Origin: Chloroflexota bacterium
Lineage (GTDB): Bacteria; Chloroflexota; Anaerolineae; Promineifilales; Promineifilaceae
Length of the DNA: 11,058 bases
Direction: 5' to 3'
Assembly (NCBI GenBank): GCA_024223125.1
Contig: JAAEOP010000106.1
Coordinates: 1-11,058 of the forward strand
The position numbers were made by a program, and so were the translations under genes. Positions 1-6,715 of this stretch are shown here, piece after piece. The first letter of the stretch is position 1. Each line of letters opens with the position of its first letter. The notes beneath the pieces are model-generated. The model was not told the DNA's origin. It ran no database searches and was given only the letters and a program-made list of their open reading frames with translations.

Positions 1-705
1 CAGTCGTCGGCCGTCACTCGTCCCCGGTTGGTAAGCCCCTTCATCAAAAGCAATATTCGGCCCCACCGTAAACGCTTTGGCCTGTAAATCACGGGAAAGC
101 TGCACCGCATCAGAACCAGTATGTACCCGCACCTGGCTTAAGTCCGCCCCCATCCGTTCCTCAAAGAAATCCTGTTCCGCATGGGGCAGCGGCGCTCCCT
201 GTCCATTTAAGTTCTCAATGCCCTGTTCCGTTTCCGACGATACATCTGGCACGCCGCCGCCGCTGGCCTGCAAATCAGAGATGGGCGGCTGTCCATTATT
301 GTTGGCCTCATCATCTGGCGGCGGTGGCGCGGCCGCCGATTCAGCCCGCATCACATTGTCAGCCACCTGATCCGCTTCCTGCTCAAACTTATCGCCCGGT
401 TCATTGACGGTGAGTTTGGTTTGCACGGCCGTCCGCCCCGCAACAGAACGCCCATTATTACCCGGCTTCATCTGGTTACGTAACATGCGTTGCACGGCCG
501 CATTTCCTTGCTGCTGCTGCATCCGTAAAACCGTCGCCTGGCGAATAGAACGTGAGGTAGCATGGTTAGGCAATCCATCCAACTGTGCCGGGTTTTGCAG
601 AGTCGTTTGGGCAGGGGTTAATTCGGCAACGGGGGTCTGGTCTTGGAGGGGAGACGGCCGTTGCACTTTATTCTGTTTCTGCTGTGTCTGCTGTTCCTTA
701 CTCAT
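1..705 (-). CDS. DUF4157 (eCIS core) protein, C-terminus outside window
   Basis: The frame is open for 235 codons from ATG at 705 to the window edge, so only the N-terminal part is visible. Residues 1-73 are the shared leader, with the core LPNHATSRSIRQ and the end GNAAVQR. A split DUF4157 signature follows: VNEPGDKFEQEADQVADNVM at about 100-119, a low-complexity Pro/Asp/Gly linker at about 120-172, then FFEERMGADLSQVRVH at 180-195 and AFTVGPNI...GTSDGRRL at 211-235. In this family the zinc site HExxH normally comes within a few residues of that last motif, so it should lie just past position 1. Pfam now calls DUF4157 the eCIS core domain because it is common near extracellular contractile injection systems. 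The protein is probably a metalloprotease-like cargo or cargo-associated factor. It is the last visible gene of the operon, 46 bases after the Het-C-like gene. The family call is firm; the role is inferred. Confidence 0.93.
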   Translation of the reverse strand, partial: MSKEQQTQQKQNKVQRPSPLQDQTPVAELTPAQTTLQNPAQLDGLPNHATSRSIRQATVLRMQQQQGNAAVQRMLRNQMKPGNNGRSVAGRTAVQTKLTVNEPGDKFEQEADQVADNVMRAESAAAPPPPDDEANNNGQPPISDLQASGGGVPDVSSETEQGIENLNGQGAPLPHAEQDFFEERMGADLSQVRVHTGSDAVQLSRDLQAKAFTVGPNIAFDEGAYQPGTSDGRRL

Positions 706-751
706 ATTCTGATACCTGACAACAGTACAAAATGAAGCTGACCAGAGTCTA

Positions 752-2845
752 TTAAGGTTGTTGCGAATTTTTATGTTCTTGCAATGCCCTTTCCGCCTCT
801 TGTCGTCGCCGTTCAATCATTGGGTTTAATGGATGACTGCCGCCGGGCGGGGCAATGAGTTGATCTAATGTCCTATAAATATCCTGTAAAGAGGCATCGG
901 CCGACTCTGGTGAGCCAATATCAAATACCTGACGCATCGCAGCCAATATTTGGCGGTCGGCCGCCGCCGCTAATTCCTGAGCCAATTGAAACTTGATCGT
1001 GCGTAAACGGCCGAAAGCATTATCTTCATGTCCTGGTTGATCTTTTGCCATCGCCGTATGAGAACCGGGTTGCGCCTCTTCTCGGGATTGCTCCTCTAAC
1101 ATTTCAGAAACCCGGCGCAGCATTTGCACACCGGCCGGCGTTGCTATTACATTACGAACGGCCGACTTAATGCCCGAACGTAACCCCATAATGCCGCCAA
1201 AAATAGCGCCGGGTAAACCACCCACAATACCACCGGCAAGAGATCCGCCAGCAGCGTGCCCTAGAATCGTCCCAATTGCCCGCAAACCTGTTCCCCCCAA
1301 CGCGCCCATCCAGGAGCGTGGTTCGTCATGTTCCTCGGTAGGCGGCGCTGCATTGCCCACATTTACTTGAGAAGGATCAGGGTTCTGAGTAGTGCGCCCC
1401 GCTACCCGATTTACCAGCGGCATTTCCGCTTCAATCTCATCGGCAACCGACCGAATTTTATGAGCCAGGGCATGTTTTTTATCCACAGCATCAAATGTAC
1501 CCGTTGCCAGAGTTGCACTTGGCTCAACTTCGCCAATGGCAATTTCTACAAAGTTAGAATGGGCAAAGAAATCTTCCAGAGCATGAGACGCCCTGCCCAT
1601 GGCATCAGCTACATTTTGGTTCCAACGTCCAGCAGGATTTAACGGCCGTCTCCCCGTCACAACCTGCGGTGGCATTTGCATAGGTTGGGCTTGCTGCCTT
1701 TCTGCCCGCACCTTGTTTCTAATTTGCAGCCAGATTTTCACATACGGCTTGTCTTCCGCTAAGTTGGGGTCCAATCGCTGACCTACTTTATACTGCGTTT
1801 TGGCCCAAAAACGACGGTCAACCTCGGCATTAAAGGCTGGGCCGCTGGTGGGCAAAGCGCCGTTGGTTCCGCCTCTATTTGCCCCGCCAGGCGCCGGCAC
1901 AGTAATCTGATCATCTGGGAAAGTAATCTGAGTAAAAGGCGTTTGTCGCACCTGTTCGGCCGTTTCCTCAGCCACGGCGGCTGCCGGAACACTACCACCA
2001 GCTACCTGTCCCGGAGGAATCTGTCCGGCTACTTCTTGCGCCCGCCGATTAAAAGCAGCGGCCGTTTGTCCAGCCCCACCCTGCTCGCTCATGTCTCCGC
2101 GATAACTCTGTGCCGCCCGGAAAAGCTGCGCCTTAATATATTCCCGTGAATCTACCATATACTGCGGAATCACCTCGCCTTCAGGGATACGCAGCATAGA
2201 TTCTCTGGCTTCTCCGCTCATATCGGCAGTTGGATTATCCATATGCTCAAAATAACGGTAACCACCATACGCCTCTTCATTCAACAATTCACCAACCCGA
2301 AAGGGAACCATATCTACCAGACTGCTAATGGAACCTTCAAAGGCGTTGATCTCCCTTTCCGTCAGGCGTGATTTACTGGCTGCCATCTTCACTCGTTTCC
2401 AGGCCAACACAATAGCGCCTAAAGCCGGATGTGCCTGAGAAAAATCACGCTCCCAGTTAGCAGCGTACATCTGCCCAATTTCTTCCGCAGAAAAACCAGA
2501 CCCCACCATCCCTTCAACTAAAGATTGCCGGTGGTAACGAGGATCGAACTTCTGGATAAATGAAGACTCAGGCGCAGCCAGCTGCGGCCGTGCAGTTTGA
2601 CGTGGAAATACCGGCCGACTTAGATAGCGTTGCACGGCCGCATTCCCCTGCCGCTGCTGCATTCGTAAAACTGTAGCCTGGCGAATAGAACGTGAGGTAG
2701 GATGGTTGGGCAACCCCATCATTTGCCCTGGATTTTGCAGCCCGGTTTCAGCCAACGTTAACTCGGCCGTGGCTAATGTTTCTGGGGTGGACAACGGCCG
2801 TTGCGGTTTATTCTGTTTCTGCTGTGCCTGCTGTTCTTTACTCAT
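752..2845 (-). CDS. Het-C-like protein with shared cargo leader
   Basis: 697 residues, ATG start, TAA stop. The start is fixed by the leader (MSKEQQAQQKQNK...; VQR ends at residue 73). The body carries Het-C landmarks in order: NWERDFSQ at 130-137 (compare NWxRDYSQ in fungal HET-C), YFEHMDNP at 198-205, HALEDFFAHSNFVE at 421-434, and GSHTAMAKDQ at about 594-603 (compare THSxLxKDH). HET-C was first known from fungal heterokaryon incompatibility, and bacterial relatives occur in toxin contexts. The His/Asp-rich motifs suggest a metal-dependent, phospholipase-C-like helical fold, but activity is not shown. A disordered, Gly/Pro-rich stretch at about 270-340 separates the halves. A glycine-zipper segment at about 518-560 (repeated GG and GxxxG) could insert in membranes. 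There is no signal peptide. The gene lies 43 bases after its upstream neighbour, with only a weak GAAAG ribosome-binding site. It is probably a toxin-like payload. Confidence 0.88.
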   Translation of the reverse strand: MSKEQQAQQKQNKPQRPLSTPETLATAELTLAETGLQNPGQMMGLPNHPTSRSIRQATVLRMQQRQGNAAVQRYLSRPVFPRQTARPQLAAPESSFIQKFDPRYHRQSLVEGMVGSGFSAEEIGQMYAANWERDFSQAHPALGAIVLAWKRVKMAASKSRLTEREINAFEGSISSLVDMVPFRVGELLNEEAYGGYRYFEHMDNPTADMSGEARESMLRIPEGEVIPQYMVDSREYIKAQLFRAAQSYRGDMSEQGGAGQTAAAFNRRAQEVAGQIPPGQVAGGSVPAAAVAEETAEQVRQTPFTQITFPDDQITVPAPGGANRGGTNGALPTSGPAFNAEVDRRFWAKTQYKVGQRLDPNLAEDKPYVKIWLQIRNKVRAERQQAQPMQMPPQVVTGRRPLNPAGRWNQNVADAMGRASHALEDFFAHSNFVEIAIGEVEPSATLATGTFDAVDKKHALAHKIRSVADEIEAEMPLVNRVAGRTTQNPDPSQVNVGNAAPPTEEHDEPRSWMGALGGTGLRAIGTILGHAAGGSLAGGIVGGLPGAIFGGIMGLRSGIKSAVRNVIATPAGVQMLRRVSEMLEEQSREEAQPGSHTAMAKDQPGHEDNAFGRLRTIKFQLAQELAAAADRQILAAMRQVFDIGSPESADASLQDIYRTLDQLIAPPGGSHPLNPMIERRRQEAERALQEHKNSQQP
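2682..2839 (-). repeat. Leader DNA repeat, copy in Het-C-like gene
   Basis: This 158-base stretch covers most of the leader coding region and matches 7985-8142 with about 6 mismatches by eye, without gaps. The downstream payload regions of the two genes show no similarity, so the repeat marks duplication or gene conversion limited to the leader. Confidence 0.85.
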
Positions 2846-2888
2846 ATTTAACTTTCAAATTTCTTATTCCATTGTGAATCCAACATCA

Positions 2889-4286
2889 TTACTTGGTCGG
2901 CGGCTCCATGCCCCGTCCATAGATCAGCCGCCAGACCATATCCTTGTTATAGAAAACCCATTTATTAAGCTTATTGGGATCAGCCTCTTTCCCGAAAAGG
3001 TACCACGTACGCTTTGTTGGTACCTTTGACCAGGATTTGCCCATGACTTCTTTAACAGATTTGGTGAACATTTCTCGATTATCGTCAAAGAACTCGACAA
3101 CTTTGTCTGATGGATTTCCCGAAGGTGGCGCCGAGACTTTATAGATTTTCTTCATATACGAAAAAACTGCTCGCCCTCCTGGTTCCGCGCCGGGATGGGG
3201 TAAATCATCCCCTACAACTTCACGCGCTTCCCACCACATTCGGTTTTTTTTACTTAATGCCGCTACCAGCCGACCCCACCCTTTGGCAATACCATCCAAC
3301 AGCGGCCCAATGTAACTAAAGAGGGGCAGAAATTTACCAAACCCGGTTAAACTAAGCCCCGTGTTAGCTAAACTCAATGCATTCTGTAGAGCAGCAATCG
3401 CTTTTGTGCTATCAGCGGCAAGTGAAGATGTTACTTTCCAGCCTGCAATCACATTGACAATCGACAAAATTTTATCTAGTACAGGAATAACAGGCGTTAT
3501 CGAACGGCCGCTTATTCCCGCATCGGCTTCATTGATTGCTTTCAATAAATCAACGCCTTTTTCAGCCATACCTTTCATCGTGTCCAACCCGCCTAGTTTT
3601 ACATCTTCCGGCTCTTTTCCGGCGGCATAGATATCGTGGTAAGAATATAAAAGCTGTATTTGCAATGCCCGCGCCCCCTCCCTGGCTTTGGCTAGATTTT
3701 TCTTCATCTGTCGTTTGTGGTTGGCTTCCATACTGGCTTTAACATTGGCCCATTTTTGAGCTAAATTGTTGGCTGCATTACGCTGTTCGAGTGTGGTAGT
3801 GGCCCCGTCAGGCATCTTTTTCAAGGCTACAATTAACTTACCAAAACCCCAGTAAGTTGTATATAGCGTTTCAAAATAAGGTTCGCCCGGCTTCAGTTGG
3901 CTGAGCAACTTGGCAATGTCATCGGCAATAGATTTTGCCTGTATGGCCATGACCTTGGGATCCTCCATAACGGCCTTAGCCCACATCTCAGAAAAGGTCA
4001 TGCCTTCATCATCCGGTCCTCTTCGCTGAATTTGAGATTCGTCAGCTTGTTGACGAGGAAACAAGCGTTGGACATGAGCATTGCCGCGACTTTGTTGTAG
4101 ATGTAATAGAGCCGTCTGGCGCAACGGCCGTGCTGTCACATGAGATGGCAAATCCAGGATTGATTCCGGCGCGACCTGGGTAACAACTTGTGGCAACAAT
4201 GCTTCTGTAGATCGGGCGGCCGGCGGCGGCCGTTTAACCCTATTTTTTGTTTGTCGCTTCGGTTTGGGGGCTTGTTTTTCACTCAT
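2889..4286 (-). CDS. Unrecognised helical protein with cargo leader, possible membrane-active payload
   Basis: I place the start at ATG 4286 (MSEKQAPKPKRQ), giving 465 residues. A longer reading from TTG at 4304 adds six residues that do not match the family. A GGAGG lies 11 bases before the ATG. The leader is the divergent class: the tail is Lys/Arg/Pro-rich rather than Gln-rich, but the core LPSHVTARPLRQ and LQQSRGNAHVQR is clear and ends at residue 74. A second motif, QIQRR, sits at 85-89. The body is mostly helical. Residues of about 264-285 (rich in Ile/Val/Leu) and about 303-343 (Ala/Leu/Gly-rich) could form a hydrophobic hairpin. The C-terminus (about 380-465) is Lys/Trp/Tyr-rich. No catalytic motif is visible. 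A helical pore-forming toxin is one possibility, but I do not recognise the family. The gene directly follows an orphan leader fragment. Confidence 0.85.
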   Translation of the reverse strand: MSEKQAPKPKRQTKNRVKRPPPAARSTEALLPQVVTQVAPESILDLPSHVTARPLRQTALLHLQQSRGNAHVQRLFPRQQADESQIQRRGPDDEGMTFSEMWAKAVMEDPKVMAIQAKSIADDIAKLLSQLKPGEPYFETLYTTYWGFGKLIVALKKMPDGATTTLEQRNAANNLAQKWANVKASMEANHKRQMKKNLAKAREGARALQIQLLYSYHDIYAAGKEPEDVKLGGLDTMKGMAEKGVDLLKAINEADAGISGRSITPVIPVLDKILSIVNVIAGWKVTSSLAADSTKAIAALQNALSLANTGLSLTGFGKFLPLFSYIGPLLDGIAKGWGRLVAALSKKNRMWWEAREVVGDDLPHPGAEPGGRAVFSYMKKIYKVSAPPSGNPSDKVVEFFDDNREMFTKSVKEVMGKSWSKVPTKRTWYLFGKEADPNKLNKWVFYNKDMVWRLIYGRGMEPPTK

Positions 4287-4287
4287 C

Positions 4288-4401
4288 TCAGAACGTGCCT
4301 CCAATTTGGGCAGGAGTTAATTCGGCAACGGGAGCCTGGTCTTGGAGGGGGGACGGCCGTTGCAGCTTATTCTGTTTCTGCTGTGATTGCTGTTCTTTCA
4401 T
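4288..4401 (-). pseudogene. Orphan truncated cargo leader (37 codons)
   Basis: ATG at 4401 opens a 37-residue frame that begins MKEQQSQQKQNKLQRPSP, continues to AELTPAQ, and then runs out as IGGTF before TGA at 4290-4288. The first 32 residues match the leaders of the neighbouring genes, and the DNA is closely similar to 601-705. Homology stops abruptly near 4304, where other leaders go on to LQNPxQ and the GNxxVQR core. The remaining bases carry the GGAGG ribosome-binding site of the next gene, whose ATG follows the TGA after a single base. It looks like a leader that lost its payload by deletion, insertion or recombination. It might still be translated as a short coupling peptide. Confidence 0.85.
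4298..4302 (-). promoter_or_regulatory. Ribosome-binding site (GGAGG) inside orphan leader ORF
   Basis: The minus strand reads GGAGG here, 11 bases before ATG 4286. It supports that start over TTG 4304. It lies within the last codons (Ile-Gly-Gly) of the truncated leader, just downstream of the point where leader homology ends. Confidence 0.7.
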
Positions 4402-4419
4402 TGCTACATGCTCAAGAAG

Positions 4420-5808
4420 CTAAGGGACCTCAAAATGCATAAAGTCTTTTGAATGGGGTTTGCCCCAATCACCACCCCACTCCAGGCCGGCATCTGTTAA
4501 CGCCGTTACAATATCCTTAGACAAGTTCAGAAAACCGGTACGTGCATATTGGCGCAACTTATCCGAGTCTCTTTGTTTTTCCTTTTTCTTTAACTGTTTT
4601 TTGGCCTTGTTCACAGCACGTTGTTCAGCCTTCTTCTTGCGCTTTAGTTTATTTTTTTCTTTTCCGGTTGTATTTGAAATGGCAATGTCTAAAAAGGGAA
4701 TCGTTAGATTGCCCCAAAAAATCTCGCTTTGTAGTTTGCTGATGGCATCATCCAGGTTCTCAAATTTTTTCAACTCTTTTTTTAACAGCTTTTTTTGGAC
4801 AGCTACTGATTGCGCCTCTTTTTTTAGCTCCTTCAAGGAATCTTTTAGCTCTGCTCTTAGCCTTTTATCCTCCGCCGAAGCCGCCCGCCCTTTGGGCACG
4901 GAGTCCAAATGCCCGCGAGTTGTCATTTTTCGAGTAACGATGAAATCCTCCTGGCCTGTGAGTATCTCTAGGCGATCTCGCAACCCCTGCGGATTGAAAT
5001 TCTTTTGAAAACTCTCACTGGCAGCTTTGCTGGCATCGTAACTATCCAGGCCAGCATCTGCTCCCGGATTGGGTTTGGTCATATCAAATCCAGTCAGGGC
5101 AGAAATGACATTGCGTTGATTTTTATTGCTCAAGCGCGGATTTATATCGGGATCAAAATCTATTGCTTTGCCATCGGCATGGTTGCTCCAATTGCCTTCG
5201 CTCGTTGTACGGGGATTAAAAGCATGGCCCGACGTAAGTGGGATTTCGTCGCCATACCCCTTAGCTTTAAGACTGGTTTCGGCCGCAGTCAACGCGGCCG
5301 CTAAACCGTTATGTGCCGGTGTAGAGAACTGGAAAAAATTGGCCGTTACAATGTGGTCGCGGATGTAGATTAACGGCCGTTGGATACCATGATCAAAATA
5401 ACGCGGACACAAAACATCATATCGCTGCTTGGATGTTCCCGACGGCCGACTGTCTCCCCTAAAATGACGCTGATATCGCTGTAAACTGGCGTCATTCCAA
5501 TCTGTTTCCCATTGGGCTTGCTGTGCCGCGCTGGGCGCCCGCTGCACAATGGCGGCCGCTGGCGCTCCCGATCCGGAGCCATTCAAGAGTCGCTGCGTCA
5601 CAATGTTTCCTTGCTGTTGCTGCATTCGTAAAACCATCGCCTGCCGAACAGCGCGAGAAGTGGGATAGCTGGGCAGCCCGTTTAACTGCGCCGGATTTTG
5701 CAGACCGGTTTGGGCCGGCGTTAGTTCGGCAGCGGGAGGTTGGTTTTGGTGGGGTAACGGCCGTTGCACTTTATTCTGTTTCTGCTGAACCTGATGTTCC
5801 TTGCTCAC
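4420..5808 (-). CDS. M15-type peptidase (VanY/L-Ala-D-Glu endopeptidase-like) with cargo leader
   Basis: The start is GTG 5808 (VSKEHQVQQKQNK), giving 462 residues. It matches the MSKEQ starts of its neighbours and has GAGGAA just upstream; an upstream TTG at 5820 is less likely. The leader ends TQR at residue 73, and a second motif, IVQR, is at 87-90. The catalytic region shows the M15 pattern: SNHADGKAIDFDP at 208-220, with H210 and D217 as zinc ligands, and WGGDWGKPHSKDFMHFE at the C-terminus, with H458 as the third ligand. This WGGDW...HFE ending is typical of the M15C and endolysin branch, which cuts peptidoglycan stem peptides. The two zinc motifs are unusually far apart, separated by about 240 residues that include a Lys/Glu-rich coiled coil at about 314-420. 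There is no signal peptide. It follows the previous gene by 19 bases. It is a likely cell-wall-degrading payload. Confidence 0.92.
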   Translation of the reverse strand: MSKEHQVQQKQNKVQRPLPHQNQPPAAELTPAQTGLQNPAQLNGLPSYPTSRAVRQAMVLRMQQQQGNIVTQRLLNGSGSGAPAAAIVQRAPSAAQQAQWETDWNDASLQRYQRHFRGDSRPSGTSKQRYDVLCPRYFDHGIQRPLIYIRDHIVTANFFQFSTPAHNGLAAALTAAETSLKAKGYGDEIPLTSGHAFNPRTTSEGNWSNHADGKAIDFDPDINPRLSNKNQRNVISALTGFDMTKPNPGADAGLDSYDASKAASESFQKNFNPQGLRDRLEILTGQEDFIVTRKMTTRGHLDSVPKGRAASAEDKRLRAELKDSLKELKKEAQSVAVQKKLLKKELKKFENLDDAISKLQSEIFWGNLTIPFLDIAISNTTGKEKNKLKRKKKAEQRAVNKAKKQLKKKEKQRDSDKLRQYARTGFLNLSKDIVTALTDAGLEWGGDWGKPHSKDFMHFEVP

Positions 5809-5812
5809 GTCA

Positions 5813-5818
5813 TTCCTC
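5813..5818 (-). promoter_or_regulatory. Ribosome-binding site deciding GTG start at 5808
   Basis: GAGGAA on the minus strand lies 4 bases before GTG 5808 (6 bases counted from GAGG). It supports the GTG start, whose product begins V/M-SKE like the other leaders, over the TTG at 5820, which would overlap this site. Confidence 0.65.
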
Positions 5819-5827
5819 AACTATTTA

Positions 5828-6715
5828 CTAGGGAGCATACGATTTTACTTTCTTGGGTAGCATCTTCGGATTTTTCTGGAAATAAATACGAATTGCATTC
5901 TCGTCAAAAACGAAAGAATAATTTTTTGGCTTGCCAGCCGGTAGTTCTTTTATAAAAATATCTGCTACCTTTTTTTGTTGCTGCAAATGAAGATATTGGC
6001 GTGCCTGTCGCCATTTACCTTTATCCAAATTGATGTCATGTAAATTACCCTGACCCATCCAACCCTTATAGGGATTTTTCTTGGGGTCCTTGAAAACCTC
6101 GTCCACTATCGCTTTCGTATTATCAGCACGTGGCTGCGCCTTTTTCTTAAACCAGCTATTTTTCTGGACATATTCGGATAAGTTTTTATATTTTTTAGGA
6201 TCGCCATGCGATCCTTTATCTTTGGCAAATGCAGTCTCGCCCAGAGCGGTGGCCCACACTTTGTACCACATACTCTTGTCACGATAGGCTACCGAGGCTT
6301 TTAATCCCTTGTCTCCCTGTTTCTGCCAACGATTATAGTAAATCCAGGCAATGTCACTTTCCTGTCCGGCATATGATTCAGCCAGAGCAATGGCCGCAAT
6401 TTTTCGTTTTACTGAGTCACTCGCTTTTTTAGCGCCTTTATTTTTTTCATCGGCCTGTCTTTGAATAACTTTGCTTTGCTGGAAATGGACAAACTTTTTC
6501 ACATGAGCATTACCATGCAATCGTTGTAGTTGCAGGATTTGAGATTGGCGCAACGGCCGTGTGGTAGCGTGCTGTGGCAAGGCACGTTCCATGCCCATTG
6601 CCGGTATCATATCCAGGAGTGGAGCCAGGTTACCTGTTGTTTGTGCTGTCGCCGCTGTTGGCGATGAATGCACCTCTTTTGGTTTAGGCTGCGCTTTTTT
6701 TTGTTTTTTACTCAC
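5828..6715 (-). CDS. Unrecognised basic protein with cargo leader, possible hydrolase
   Basis: I choose GTG 6715 (VSKKQKKAQPKPK), giving 295 residues, because it overlaps the upstream TGA as GTGA and matches the SKxQ start of the family. An in-frame ATG at 6739 would add eight residues. The leader is the divergent class (LPQHATTRPLRQ; LQRLHGNAHVKK, ending at residue 74), followed by VIQRQ at 83-87. The body from about 105 is Lys/Trp/Tyr-rich. IAAIALAESYAG at about 106-117 followed by WIYYNRW at about 124-130 resembles the E...NR pattern of some cell-wall hydrolases of the SleB kind, but the rest does not clearly match. NLHDINLDKGKW lies at about 224-235, and the end is a beta-like segment, YSFVFDENAIRIYF. 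The family is not recognised; the hydrolase suggestion is weak. No signal peptide or membrane segment is visible. Confidence 0.85.
   Translation of the reverse strand: MSKKQKKAQPKPKEVHSSPTAATAQTTGNLAPLLDMIPAMGMERALPQHATTRPLRQSQILQLQRLHGNAHVKKFVHFQQSKVIQRQADEKNKGAKKASDSVKRKIAAIALAESYAGQESDIAWIYYNRWQKQGDKGLKASVAYRDKSMWYKVWATALGETAFAKDKGSHGDPKKYKNLSEYVQKNSWFKKKAQPRADNTKAIVDEVFKDPKKNPYKGWMGQGNLHDINLDKGKWRQARQYLHLQQQKKVADIFIKELPAGKPKNYSFVFDENAIRIYFQKNPKMLPKKVKSYAP
6712..6715 (-). promoter_or_regulatory. GTGA start/stop overlap (translational coupling)
   Basis: The TGA of the OmpA-metalloprotease gene (6714-6712) overlaps the GTG start of the next gene (6715-6713). Only a weak purine run (AAGAGAG) lies upstream, so translation of the downstream gene is probably coupled to termination. 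Confidence 0.75.

Noticed and set aside
4287..4304. TTG start at 4304 for the gene ending at 2889
   Set aside because: The added residues MEARSE do not match the leader family, and ATG 4286 begins MSEK with GGAGG upstream.
4460..5008. Plus-strand open frame of 182 codons
   Set aside because: It is antisense to the Lys/Glu-rich coiled coil of the M15 gene, which gives a Phe/Ser-rich low-complexity translation. It has no domain and no company on that strand.
5809..5820. TTG start at 5820 for the M15 gene
   Set aside because: GTG 5808 restores the family start V/M-SKE, and the GAGGAA site would lie inside the longer version.
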